A DNA stretch of 41,974 nt from an uncultured Alphaproteobacteria bacterium. Lineage in GTDB: Bacteria; Pseudomonadota; Alphaproteobacteria; Rhodobacterales; Rhodobacteraceae. This document shows, piece by piece, positions 1 to 8,325 of this stretch. Position numbers and translations under genes: made by a program. Location: positions 1-41,974 of the forward strand of contig CACBRT010000006.1 in assembly GCA_902541695.1 (NCBI GenBank), in the 5' to 3' direction. The notes under the pieces were generated by a model. That model ran no database searches. It had not been told where the DNA came from and saw nothing but the letters and a program-made list of their open reading frames with translations. Numbering within the stretch: position 1 is the first letter of the stretch; each line of letters begins with the position of its first letter.

Positions 1-731
1 GGATTAGAAGGAATTATAAAATGCCAAAAAACAGTACTAAAGTACAAAAAATGTTCAATTGGGTGCATTGAAAGAGATGACCAAGGACTTGGATTTACTG
101 ATTTGTGATGTACCGAGTGCACCCATTTATATAAGAAAGGTATATGGATTAATCTATGAATACAATAAAAATGAAAATCATGAATTATAGGAACCAATAA
201 TACCATAAAAATGAACCAAAATGAATTTTCAAAAAAACTTATCCAAGGTATATATCCATTAGAAAAGGTCCATAGCATTAAAACTTGTAGGGAAGACCAT
301 ATTGGAACACCAAAAAGCATTGATCTTGCCATATTATCTAAAGTCTGATTTCTAAACCAAAAAAACTTTTTCTTCAAATCTTGAGGAAATTGGTGGTTAT
401 ATTTAAATCTGGTTGATTGTTTTCTTTTAACATAGAGTGGAATCTCCCATCCCTGATACCAAATGAATGCTAAAACCATATTTATAACCAGAATTTTCAC
501 GATCCAGTCCCATGATAAAACTGCCATTATTTCAATTGGTGGAATTGCTAGAAACCAATAAATTAGAGACGAAATCATGAATAAAATATTATAGGGGAAA
601 AAAAATGCTGGTATCCAGGCTAAAATTTTTTTTGGTTTAGGAGGAAACAGCCAAATAGGGGCTGGTTCCAATAATTTATGAGGTGCCCAATCACCACGTT
701 TATCACGGCTACCAAAATCTTTATCATCCAT
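1..731 (-). CDS. Fatty acid hydroxylase / sterol desaturase family protein (3' end off window)
   Basis: The frame reads from ATG at 731 down to the window edge without a stop, giving 243 residues with the C-terminus missing. It is a membrane di-iron oxygenase of the fatty acid hydroxylase superfamily. The histidine boxes are visible: HDFHFYCIHRLIH at about residues 184-196, HSVHH at 205-209, and further histidines at 223 and 227. Hydrophobic stretches lie at about 40-65, 75-95 and 165-185. Family members hydroxylate or desaturate lipid chains, sterols or carotenoids; the substrate cannot be told from sequence. The proline-rich N-terminus (LEPAPIWLFPPKPKK) precedes the first membrane segment. 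The gene is divergent from the LysE-type gene. The family call is secure, the substrate is not. Confidence 0.85.
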   Translation of the reverse strand, partial: MDDKDFGSRDKRGDWAPHKLLEPAPIWLFPPKPKKILAWIPAFFFPYNILFMISSLIYWFLAIPPIEIMAVLSWDWIVKILVINMVLAFIWYQGWEIPLYVKRKQSTRFKYNHQFPQDLKKKFFWFRNQTLDNMARSMLFGVPIWSSLQVLMLWTFSNGYIPWISFFENSFWFIFMVLLVPIIHDFHFYCIHRLIHIPFLYKWVHSVHHKSVNPSPWSSLSMHPIEHFLYFSTVFWHFIIPSN

Positions 732-1029
732 TTATGTACTCTTTTAACAGAAAATCATTAAATTGTTAATGATAATATAATATGTAAACTCTTGTAAACT
801 AATTTTGGAAATATCGATTTGGCGTTTTGAAGTCAATATAATTTCATAATAAATAAGTTGTGTAATATAACATAAATGCAATTCCGTAGCTTTTAAAAAT
901 AAGTACATAGGTCATTAAAAATAAAAGTATTATATTTTTGAAATAAATTTTGGATTTTTATTTATTATATGGCATTAAATCTTTAACTTACTTAGTATTT
1001 TTTATACTTTAATATTTGAAACTATTACT

Positions 1030-1617
1030 TTGATTATATTTTCTTTAGCTGTATTCTTTTTATTAATAACTCCTGGTCCTGGTGTTTTATCGACAGCTGG
1101 GATAGGATCTGCATTTGGATTTAGGTCAGGAGTAAGATATGTTTTTGGCCTTTTTCTTGGAACAAATATTGTTGCGATAATAGTTGTTTCTGGTCTTTCA
1201 ACTGTCATTTTTTCTTTTCCGATTGTAAGAACTATTTGTTTAATGACGTCTTCTCTTTTCTTTATCTATTTAGCTTTTAAGATAATTTTGAGTGATTCAA
1301 AATTAAATTTCTTGAAGTCTCAAGATGTTCCAGGAATTTTGCATGGTGTTGTCTTGCAGCTTATAAATCCAAAAGCTTATATAGTAAACCTAACTTTTTA
1401 TTCAGGTTTTGCTTTTTATCCTACAAACTTTATATTAGAAATAATGATTAAAATAGTAATAACTAATTTAATCTGGATTCCCATACATTTAATTTGGTTA
1501 TACGCAGGAGTTTTATTTTATGAATTACCTTTGAGTAAAACTACCAAAAATACGGTAAAATATTTAATGGGAATAAGCCTGATTTTAGTAGTTGTACTTT
1601 CTTTGGCATCTTTATAA
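1030..1617 (+). CDS. LysE/RhtB family amino-acid exporter, abnormal start
   Basis: Inner-membrane exporter of the LysE superfamily, whose members export amino acids and related metabolites. The N-terminal signature TPGPG is at residues 14-18 of the frame from TTG 1030, followed by a glycine-rich SAFGFRSGVRYVFGLFLG segment and about six hydrophobic helices. At 195 residues it is slightly short for the family. There is no in-frame ATG or GTG between the upstream stop at 976-978 and the TPGPG motif. The natural family start would fall on the ATA at 1012, giving (M)FETITLIIFSLAVFF, so the original ATG may have mutated to ATA. TTG 1030 or ATT 997 could still serve. No clear ribosome binding site precedes any of them. 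The rest of the frame is intact to TAA at 1617. Confidence 0.7.
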   Translation: MIIFSLAVFFLLITPGPGVLSTAGIGSAFGFRSGVRYVFGLFLGTNIVAIIVVSGLSTVIFSFPIVRTICLMTSSLFFIYLAFKIILSDSKLNFLKSQDVPGILHGVVLQLINPKAYIVNLTFYSGFAFYPTNFILEIMIKIVITNLIWIPIHLIWLYAGVLFYELPLSKTTKNTVKYLMGISLILVVVLSLASL

Positions 1618-1710
1618 AATAAAATTTGTTATGAACTCATTCTCTTTGATCTAGATTTTCTAATAATTCTTGAAGCCTTTCTAGGGTACCGTTGTCGCTA
1701 AAAGATTCAA

Positions 1711-2085
1711 TTATAGAGGGAGTTTTTTCATCCAATTCGGTCTATTTCCTGACCATAATTCAACTGTTGGTTTAAATTCTATTTGATCTCCTAATAATCC
1801 AGCTGGCACATAAGCCATTCCTTCAAGGAGTTCAGGTTTATTATATATAAAGCAACTACAAGATGGACAATAATAGTAATACATATCCATACCACTACCA
1901 CCTATTATCTTATAAGATTTTAAATTACCATCTATATTTATTTCATGTTCAGGCCAAGCCAAAGCAGAAATAGAAGTTCCAATTCTTTGATGGCATATAG
2001 AGCAGTGACACATAAACTGCATCATAGGGTCATGTTCCATTTCTAAAGTTATCTCACCACAATGGCATTTTGCACAGTATTTCAT
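1711..2085 (-). CDS. GFA / CENP-V-like zinc-binding protein, 3' end apparently frameshifted
   Basis: Small zinc-binding protein of the glutathione-dependent formaldehyde-activating (GFA) family. Cysteines fit the two-zinc pattern: C4, C7 and C9 (CAKCHCG), C26, C28 and C31 (CHCSIC), and C73, C76 and C78 (CPSCSC). I chose ATG 2085 over ATG 2100 because a GGAG lies 9 bases upstream of it, while nothing resembling a binding site precedes 2100. Real formaldehyde-activating activity is unproven for most of this family. The reading ends at 1711 straight after a run of six A (minus strand, 1723-1728). One extra A there would continue the frame 28 more codons to TGA at 1637-1639, with a tail (LERLQELLENLDQRE) that looks like coding sequence. 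A second GFA gene lies at 5823-6302. Confidence 0.72.
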   Translation of the reverse strand: MKYCAKCHCGEITLEMEHDPMMQFMCHCSICHQRIGTSISALAWPEHEINIDGNLKSYKIIGGSGMDMYYYYCPSCSCFIYNKPELLEGMAYVPAGLLGDQIEFKPTVELWSGNRPNWMKKLPL

Positions 2086-2267
2086 TGAGAATTTCTCCAT
2101 AATTGAAACTAATGTTATTAAATCATAAGTCTAAAAAAGGTTTTTTGTAAAATGGAAAATTTAAGGAAATCATATGTAAGGGGAAGTTGGCAACTTTTTA
2201 TCATCACATGAACGTTATGACACTTGTGAATATAAATTAATATGAAAACCTTTTTAAGGTAGTAATC

Positions 2268-2399
2268 TTAGTTTATTATTCTAAATTCTTTGATTTTATT
2301 CAGTCTTTTGATCAATTCTTTATTTATATTCTTTATTTCATAAGGTTTCATTTTTTTCCACCTTTGGCATTCATTACGTGAACGACCACAACCTATACA
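2268..2399 (-). pseudogene. DUF1289 protein, 3' fragment
   Basis: Reading the minus strand from about 2399 to TAA at 2268-2270 gives 43 residues beginning CIGCGRSRNECQRWKKM. This matches the C-terminal half of DUF1289 proteins, in which a CxGCxRT-xxEIxxW-xxM segment follows an N-terminal CxxxC. The first Cys pair and the start are missing. Upstream the frame hits TAG at once, and the opposite strand there already encodes a FecCD remnant. The gene was therefore cut at about 2399/2400, most likely by deletion or recombination. The remnant is too short and lacks a start, so I regard it as dead. DUF1289 has no established function. Confidence 0.65.
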
Positions 2400-2707
2400 C
2401 TAGGTATTCAAGTTGCACGGTTTCGTTTAATTGTTTTTGTTGTATGTGCTCTAATTACTGGGGTTATGGTTGCATTTTCAGGAATTATAGGTTTTTGTCG
2501 GCCTTATGGTATCTCACACTGCCAGAATGCTTTTTGGTGGAGATTATATTCGGGTCATACCTTTATCTGCTATGCTTGGGGCAATTGTTTTATTATGGGG
2601 CTGATATTGCTGCTCGAACTATAATGGCTCCTAAAGATATTCCTATTGGCATAGTAACTGGGTTAGTTGGAGGAGTCTTCTTTATTTGGTTATTCGGAAA
2701 GAAATAA
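2400..2707 (+). pseudogene. FecCD-type (BtuC-like) ABC transporter permease, 3' remnant with two frameshifts
   Basis: Three consecutive frames together spell the last third of a FecCD permease, the family importing Fe-siderophores, haem or cobalamin. 2400-2496 gives LGIQVARFRLIVFVV...VAFSGIIGF. From 2497 the next frame gives VGLMVSHTARMLFGGDYI...AIVLLWG. From about 2601 the third gives ADIAARTIMAPKDIPIGIV...FFIWLFGKK to TAA 2705-2707. Both shifts are single extra bases in homopolymers: five T at 2492-2496 where four would keep frame, and four G in TGGGGCTGAT where three would. The roughly 220 N-terminal residues of a normal 330-residue protein are absent, so this is a truncated pseudogene even if the two insertions were sequencing errors. 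No partner ATPase or binding protein was found nearby. Confidence 0.8.
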
Positions 2708-2900
2708 CCATTCATATGATTTCAGAAATTTTTAAAGAAAAATAAAGTAGACATAGAAAATAATTTAAAGGGAACTTACTTCACTTACCAAGCTTAGTGG
2801 TTGGAAAATGAGTATGAGTTAGTTTGTCAGTGAATTAATTGTTATGCTATGACTACAACAAAACTGTAATTTTCTAGGGCATTTACAAAACATTTGATTA

Positions 2901-3395
2901 TTAATCCGTTTTTCTCTGAAGGTTTTGCCTTGATAATATATTTGAGGTTTTAGATTTACTTGTAACTGATCCTACTTTTGATTTACCTTTATATTTATCC
3001 AGTTCTTTAGTTAATTCTGGCATTGAAATAAGTTCATCTTGGTCATCCCCAGATGAATGAACAACAACCCATATACATTGTTTTTTACTTTGGTTAAAGG
3101 GAGTGTGAGGAACATTTTCAGGAATAAATATTTGTTCACCTTGACTAACCAAAATTTGATTCTCCAATTTTTTTCCATAAAATAGTGTACATTCTCCTTC
3201 TAACAAATAAGCAATAGTTTCTATTTCTTTATGTATATGAGGGATTGAGTGAACTCCTGGAGGAATAGGTAAAACATTCATGCAAACTTTTTCAGAACCT
3301 GCTGTGTTTCTTGACACACCAGCATTATAAGTAACACCTTGACCTCCTAAATATTTTTTCCCAGGCTTTATTAATTTAACGATTTTATTTATCAT
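2901..3395 (-). CDS. Single-domain cupin protein
   Basis: A 164-residue protein with one cupin barrel at about residues 35-112. Motif 1 is HIHKEIETIAYLLEG, with metal ligands H53, H55 and E59. Motif 2 is IPENVPHTPFN, with H97. A full metal site is therefore present, so an enzymatic or metal-sensing role is possible, but the substrate is unknown. The gene starts with ATG at 3395. After the barrel comes a conserved-looking LPEL-type segment (SMPELTKELDKY) and then a Lys/Ser-rich tail of about 30 residues that is unusual for this type of small cupin. It lies upstream of an EamA transporter and a PhyH oxygenase that are transcribed towards it, with gaps of about 90-100 bases. Confidence 0.75.
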   Translation of the reverse strand: MINKIVKLIKPGKKYLGGQGVTYNAGVSRNTAGSEKVCMNVLPIPPGVHSIPHIHKEIETIAYLLEGECTLFYGKKLENQILVSQGEQIFIPENVPHTPFNQSKKQCIWVVVHSSGDDQDELISMPELTKELDKYKGKSKVGSVTSKSKTSNILSRQNLQRKTD

Positions 3396-3487
3396 CTTTC
3401 ACCTAACCAATTTAAAATATTAAATTGCATTTTTAATATTACAGTTTTTTGTTTTTTCAAAATCATATATATTTTTCTGAAAATATT

Positions 3488-4411
3488 TCAAAAAGGAGAT
3501 TTATTGACAGATTTTTTTGAGTTTTCTGTTACAGAAACTAAGGTCCCAGATAAGACTATAAGTACCATTCCAGAAATTATATAAGTAGAAATATAATCTG
3601 ATAAAAATAAAACACCCCAAGAAGTAGCAAAAAACAGGAATGAATACTCAAAAATAGCAACAAAACTTGTTTCTCCTTTTTGATATCCGTAAGTAATAAA
3701 AATACCACCTACAACTGAAATCAAAGCATGAAATATAATTATTAATAAAGAACCACTATCTATCCAGGTGAAACCTATTGATATAAAAGATTTTGTGATT
3801 GGAACTAATAAAAAGTATGAGTTTAATTCTAATGCAATGATCACAATAAAAGACGAAAGACCAATCCCAGTAAAGAACATAAACATAAGTGATCTAGAAT
3901 CCTCGTCCTTACACCACTTTCTGGTTGTTATTGAAGACAGGGCATAGAATGCTCCAGCAAATATAGGTAGCATTGTTCCATATGTAAAATCATTAATTTT
4001 TATATTTAATACCATAAATACACCTATACTACCTATTAAAATAGACAAAATTTTAATAAAGTTAAATTTTTCTTTATAAAAAATATTAGAAAATATTATT
4101 ACAAAAAAAGGAGAGGTAAAAAGTCCTGCAGCAACTTGCGAAATTGGAAAAAATGCTAAACATCCAAAGTATATAAGCATAGCAATTACCATTAAAGTTG
4201 TTCTATAAAACACACGTTTAAAATTTTTTGGAAAAATTATTAACCAATTTTGATGTATAGAAAATAATATTAGTAATGGTATTGCAACTAAACTTCTAAT
4301 GAGATGAAACTGCCAAAGTCCAACTTTTTCAGTTAAAAACCTTATATAATTGTCCCCAATGGCTAGTATTAGCATACCTAATGCAATGAAAAGTCCTCCC
4401 TTTAAATTCAT
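3488..4411 (-). CDS. EamA/DMT family transporter
   Basis: A 307-residue inner-membrane protein made almost wholly of hydrophobic helices, about ten, arranged as two EamA repeats (roughly residues 1-140 and 145-295). This is the usual layout and length of drug/metabolite transporters. Repeat junctions are recognisable: FTSPFFVIIFSNIFYKEKFN in the first half and a shorter counterpart around FFATSWGVLFLSDYIS in the second. The tail is hydrophilic and lysine-rich. The substrate is unknown; family members export amino acids, purines or other metabolites. It reads in the same direction as the upstream PhyH oxygenase (103-base gap), so co-transcription is possible. It is intact, unlike the EamA gene at 6361-7254. 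Confidence 0.85.
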   Translation of the reverse strand: MNLKGGLFIALGMLILAIGDNYIRFLTEKVGLWQFHLIRSLVAIPLLILFSIHQNWLIIFPKNFKRVFYRTTLMVIAMLIYFGCLAFFPISQVAAGLFTSPFFVIIFSNIFYKEKFNFIKILSILIGSIGVFMVLNIKINDFTYGTMLPIFAGAFYALSSITTRKWCKDEDSRSLMFMFFTGIGLSSFIVIIALELNSYFLLVPITKSFISIGFTWIDSGSLLIIIFHALISVVGGIFITYGYQKGETSFVAIFEYSFLFFATSWGVLFLSDYISTYIISGMVLIVLSGTLVSVTENSKKSVNKSPF

Positions 4412-4513
4412 TAAATTTTCTTTTTTTTATAAGAGTTAAAATTATAATTTATGGTAAACTTATATTTTAAAATTTTAATTGATATAAATTACATCAAATC
4501 ATTAAAATTTATT

Positions 4514-5374
4514 TTATTTATCAGCTTTATACATACCATCATTTTTATTTGCACCAGCCATTAATACTTTCGATTGATATTTCAAGACATAATTGTAAAA
4601 ACATAAGTCTTTTTTATTAAACAAACTTCGAGGACCAGCAAAATTAAACCAACCTCCTTTATCATCAAAACCTCTTACTAGCATAGCAAAATCGTGACCA
4701 TTTTCTTTATTTCTTACATCAGGCGTAACATACCTTATAGCTAAACCAATCCGCCTATCATTGGAATTATTCATACCTGAAGCATGTAAACATTTTCCAT
4801 GATGTAAAGACATTTCACCAGGTTTCAGTGGAGCATAAATTGCTTCTTTTTCATTAATCCCTTTAATTTCTTGCCCTCGAGATAATAGATTATCTTCGTC
4901 GAATGTATCTTCATGTATAAGAATTTTTTTGTTATGACTTCCTGGAATAAATCGCATACAACCAGACTCAATATTAACATTACTGAGAGCTATCCATGCT
5001 GTAACTTCATTATTTGTTTCTCCCATACCCCAATAAGTAATGTCTTGATGCCAAGAAACAATCTTTGATGACCCGGGTTCCTTTATAAAAAGTTCAACTG
5101 ACCATACTAAAATATTAGATCCTAATAATAATTCAATATAGTCCAAAATTTTGGGAGATTTAGACAGATTAGCTAATAAGGGGATTACTATATGTCCATT
5201 GACTCTAAAATATTGTTCTAGTTTATTTTTAGAAATGCCATTTTTAAATTTTTTTTCTAAAGTTTCAATCTCTGATCTTATGCTTCTAATTTCACTGTTA
5301 GAAAAAACTGGTATTCCATAATAGAAACCTTCTTTTTGATATTTATTTATAAAAGATTTATCTATCATTCTCAT
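4514..5374 (-). CDS. Phytanoyl-CoA dioxygenase (PhyH) family protein
   Basis: A 286-residue Fe(II)/2-oxoglutarate-dependent oxygenase of the PhyH family. The facial triad is visible: H109 and D111 in SWHQDITYWGM and a distal histidine at about 197 in KCLHASGMN. The 2-oxoglutarate-anchoring arginine is at about 207-208 in SNDRRIGLAIRYV. The conserved ESGCMRFIPGSH segment sits between them. Family members hydroxylate lipids, osmolytes such as ectoine, phosphonates and other small molecules; nothing here fixes the substrate. ATG 5374 was chosen, and ATG 5368 two codons later is equally possible. A second, only distantly similar PhyH gene lies at 31834-32643. Confidence 0.85.
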   Translation of the reverse strand: MRMIDKSFINKYQKEGFYYGIPVFSNSEIRSIRSEIETLEKKFKNGISKNKLEQYFRVNGHIVIPLLANLSKSPKILDYIELLLGSNILVWSVELFIKEPGSSKIVSWHQDITYWGMGETNNEVTAWIALSNVNIESGCMRFIPGSHNKKILIHEDTFDEDNLLSRGQEIKGINEKEAIYAPLKPGEMSLHHGKCLHASGMNNSNDRRIGLAIRYVTPDVRNKENGHDFAMLVRGFDDKGGWFNFAGPRSLFNKKDLCFYNYVLKYQSKVLMAGANKNDGMYKADK

Positions 5375-5541
5375 GACATTATCAGGTCAAACGCTATGAT
5401 TTGTGGTTATGCAATAATTTAACCTCCTAGAAACAATTAAAGCAATAAAAAAAGTCAAAAAATTCAGTTTTGTCAAATAAAACTTAACAAATACAAATTA
5501 TTAATTTAACTTTATTCATATTAATTCAGTTAAGAGAAAAA

Positions 5542-5822
5542 ATGTATGCAACTACTACTTACTGATTTTTGAAGAGTGGACTGATGAATATCAAAAAATA
5601 TTAGAAGAAAAATATTTACCAATGTTTAAAAGTGTTGGAGCTTTGAATTTTTTTTACTTCAAAAAGAGTGATATAACAGGTAAAACTGTTATAATTTGGC
5701 CTAATATAGATATTGCAGACAAAGTATTCGAAAAAATTAGAGCTAGTGCTGGAAATGATACCGGTGGAACTATAACAGCAAGATCAAAAGAAAAGGTGAT
5801 AGGATCTATAGGATTATTATAA
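5542..5822 (+). pseudogene. Small uncharacterised protein, frameshifted near its start
   Basis: An open frame runs to TAA 5820-5822 and encodes IFEEWTDEYQKILEEKYLPM..., then a segment resembling a ferredoxin-like alpha/beta fold (SVGALNFFYF, KTVIIWPNIDIADKVFEKI). Its first ATG is at 5622, in the middle of the apparent helix, so that start looks too late. ATG 5542, preceded by AAGAG, begins in another frame (MYATTTY) and stops at TGA 5563-5565. One base inserted at about 5563 would join the two into a 93-residue protein. I therefore call a one-base deletion. Use of CTG 5562 or ATT 5565 as a start is the alternative. The family is not recognised. The next gene starts at the very next base. Confidence 0.5.
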
Positions 5823-6302
5823 GTGAGAAGTAATTTGAATACTTACTCTGGAGGATGTTCTTGTGGCGAAGTTAGATACTCAATATTTGATATTCCTATT
5901 TTTACACATGCATGTCATTGTAGCTTATGTCAAAGATATACAGCATCCGCTTTTGTAGTACACTCTGCTATTGAGACAAACAATTTTTCTTTAGTTTCTG
6001 GTAAATTAATTGATACGCCTGGACCTTCTGGAAGTGGATCAATACATAGAGTTTATCGTTGTAAAACTTGCTTTGATCAAATTTATAGTCATTATAATTT
6101 TGTAGAAAATAATGGAGTTCTAATACTAAAAACAACAACTCTGGATAATCCAAATATTTTCCCTCCTCAAGCTCACATTTTTCTAAAAAACAAATTAGAT
6201 TGGGTTAAAATAGACCAAGATACACCCAAATTTAAAGGAATGTACAAAAGAGAAGATGTATATTCGATTGAAAGTTTAAAAAGAAGAAGATTAGTAGAAT
6301 AG
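5823..6302 (+). CDS. GFA / CENP-V-like zinc-binding protein
   Basis: A 159-residue GFA-family protein. Zinc cysteines are C12 and C14 (GCSCGEVRY), C31, C33 and C36 (CHCSLCQRY), and C80 and C83 (RCKTCFDQIYSHY). In the last group the usual CGT/CGS is changed to CFD. The start is GTG at 5823, directly abutting the TAA of the preceding small gene, so translation is probably coupled to it. That makes the frameshift in the upstream gene potentially harmful here too. Family members bind zinc and glutathione-like ligands, and the reaction is unknown for most. The C-terminal 40 residues (DQDTPKFKGMYKREDVY) follow the normal family ending. Confidence 0.8.
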   Translation: MRSNLNTYSGGCSCGEVRYSIFDIPIFTHACHCSLCQRYTASAFVVHSAIETNNFSLVSGKLIDTPGPSGSGSIHRVYRCKTCFDQIYSHYNFVENNGVLILKTTTLDNPNIFPPQAHIFLKNKLDWVKIDQDTPKFKGMYKREDVYSIESLKRRRLVE

Positions 6303-6360
6303 CAAAACCTTAAAAAATTTTTACTTTTAACTTAAATCTTATTTAATTATTTTATTTTTT

Positions 6361-7254
6361 TTAAATTTTCTCTCCAAAAAGTGTAACACCTGACAATATT
6401 ATAATTGTGGCTCCTATTAATGTATAAGTATCTGGTCTTTCTCCTAAAATAAAAATAGCTAAAAGTAGTGCAAAAAGTAATCTAGTATATCGAAAAGGAG
6501 ATATAACAGAAACATCACCTTTTCTAGTAGCCAAAACGAGCATATAGTACGAAAAACTTGCTACAACTGCACTTAATATAATTAAAAAAAAATGAAATTT
6601 TGAAAATACTACAAAAGTGTTACTGATTGGTATTAATAAAAATCCACCTATTATTGTTGCCAGAAAAGCATATATCTAGATTGTTAATGATGGTATATCA
6701 TCTTTAATATTTCTTGTTAAAAGGTCTCTTAATCCCAAAAAAAATATACCTATTAATGCAAATAAAGATGAACTTTGAAAACTGCTCATTCCAGGTTTAA
6801 GAATTAAGACTACACCACAAAAACCAATTACGACTGCTAACCATCGACGCCATCCTACTTTTTCTTTAAAAAAGATTGCAGAACCAGCGGTTACTAATAA
6901 AGGTATAGCTTGCAAGAAGGAAGAAACAGTTGATAAAGAAATCAAAGATATCGCGTATACTATAAAGATGGCCCCCAGCATATCTGATATAGTACGTAAA
7001 AATATTAATGGGTTTTGTATATCTTTAGATCTTATTATGGGAATATTAATTATTTTTCCAATAACGATCAATAAACAAACTGACACAATTCCTACAGATA
7101 TTAGAATTTGGGAAACTGGCATATATTTTGATAAAACTTTTATTATAAGGTCTTCTAAAGCAAAACTAGCCATTGCTACTGTCATAAAAAAAATACCACG
7201 AAGATTTTTCAATTTTTTTCCTAAATTAAAGACAAGAACTGATTTAATAGACAC
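6361..7254 (-). pseudogene. EamA/DMT family transporter interrupted by an in-frame amber codon
   Basis: The minus strand encodes a normal-length EamA transporter (about 298 codons from GTG 7254), except that codon 193 is TAG at 6676-6678. Before it lie 192 residues with the first EamA repeat and part of the second (GIFFLGLRDLLTRNIKDDIP). After it the same frame stays open to TAA at 6361 and completes the second repeat (ATRKGDVSVISPFRYTRLLF, LGERPDTYTLIGATII). There is no frameshift: one base change would restore the gene. ATG 6543 could restart only the last 60 residues. The likely reading is a recent nonsense mutation. Suppression is possible, but no other gene here shows a spared TAG. Confidence 0.8.
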
Positions 7255-7381
7255 AAATAAATTATCTTATTTAGGATAAATGTTACTCAGAGGAATTAAA
7301 GAAGAAGACCTGTTAACTATTTTATAAAAGTAAATTATATAACATATTTATTGTAATTTGAAAAATTGTTTATTTTTGGAT

Positions 7382-8185
7382 ATGTTATCATCAGTTTTCA
7401 TAAAAAAATTAAAAATGTCATTAATATTATCTTTCCTGATAATATTTTCTTTAAATGCAGAAGAAACACAAAAAAAATATACCTTGGATGAAATACCTAA
7501 TTTTGACTTAAATATGGGTCTTGTGATTTTAACTACAACTAAATATGAAGGATCCGATAATTTTATAAGCCGGACTGTTCCATTTATAGATTTTAAATAC
7601 AAAAGATTATCATTTAACCCCATAAGTGGAGTTAAGATTAATTTTTATAATTATGAAAACTGGATATTAAATTATGGTATTGGTTTAAATCTTGGAAGAG
7701 ACCCTAAGCAGGATAATAATTTATTTGGATTAAATAAAATTAATTGGACTTTGGAACCTAAAGTTGAAGCAAAATATAAGAGTAATTATTATTTTATTTC
7801 TTCAGAATTAGCATCTGATATATTTCAAAAAGGTCATAAAGGATCTTATTTAAAAACTTCATTAGGGAGTGGATTTCCTATCTTTGAATTGGATATATTT
7901 ATAATTCCTTCAATGTCATTCACTTATGCTGATAAAACATATTTGAATAACTATTTCGGGATAGACAATACTGAAAATGTTTTGTCTGGATATTCATTGT
8001 ATAGTTTGAGTGATGGTATTAAAGATATTTCAGCTACTTTAATTGGTATTTATAAATTAAATAACAAGTTAAGTTTGACTGCAAATTTTAGTTATCAAAA
8101 ATTAATTGGGCAGGTTGCAAAAAGTCCCATAACTTTAAAAGATAATAGAATGACAACTATTTTTTCACTTAATTACGTATACTAG
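7382..8185 (+). CDS. MipA/OmpV family outer-membrane protein
   Basis: An exported beta-barrel protein of the MipA/OmpV family. From ATG 7382 it has 267 residues with a signal peptide (positively charged FIKKLK, hydrophobic SLILSFLIIFSLNA, cleavage before EETQ). A TTG at 7358 would only lengthen the leader, and ATG 7415 is a shorter option. Alternating beta-strand patterns run throughout. Family landmarks are YEGSDNFISRTVPFIDF near the start, NNYFGIDNTENVLSGYSLYS near the end, and a terminal aromatic (NYVY) typical of barrel insertion signals. MipA was described as a scaffold for murein enzymes, but most homologues are simply outer-membrane proteins of unknown role. It stands alone, convergent with the glx genes. 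Confidence 0.75.
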   Translation: MLSSVFIKKLKMSLILSFLIIFSLNAEETQKKYTLDEIPNFDLNMGLVILTTTKYEGSDNFISRTVPFIDFKYKRLSFNPISGVKINFYNYENWILNYGIGLNLGRDPKQDNNLFGLNKINWTLEPKVEAKYKSNYYFISSELASDIFQKGHKGSYLKTSLGSGFPIFELDIFIIPSMSFTYADKTYLNNYFGIDNTENVLSGYSLYSLSDGIKDISATLIGIYKLNNKLSLTANFSYQKLIGQVAKSPITLKDNRMTTIFSLNYVY

Positions 8186-8325
8186 GCATAATTAAATTTT
8201 ATTATCCAATTTCTAGAAAATCATTTTTGAACAGATTTTTTTTAGTATATAATGTACCTTTGTTTTAATTCTAAATCTTAATCAATAATACAATATTAAA
8301 ATTTAAAAATATTCATAAAAACTAA

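Noticed and set aside
2290-2350. MKPYEIKNINKE... (27 codons, minus strand) as a separate small gene
   Set aside because: The frame is continuous with the CIGCGRS segment upstream, so it is the tail of the DUF1289 fragment and not an independent gene.
2708-2900. Further remnant of an iron-transport ATPase downstream of FecCD
   Set aside because: No Walker or signature motif can be read in any frame of this AT-rich stretch.
6676-6678. TAG in the EamA gene as a recoded (pyrrolysine-like) codon
   Set aside because: No other gene in the window carries an internal TAG, several genes lie in an evident decay patch nearby, and transporters of this family are not known to use recoding.
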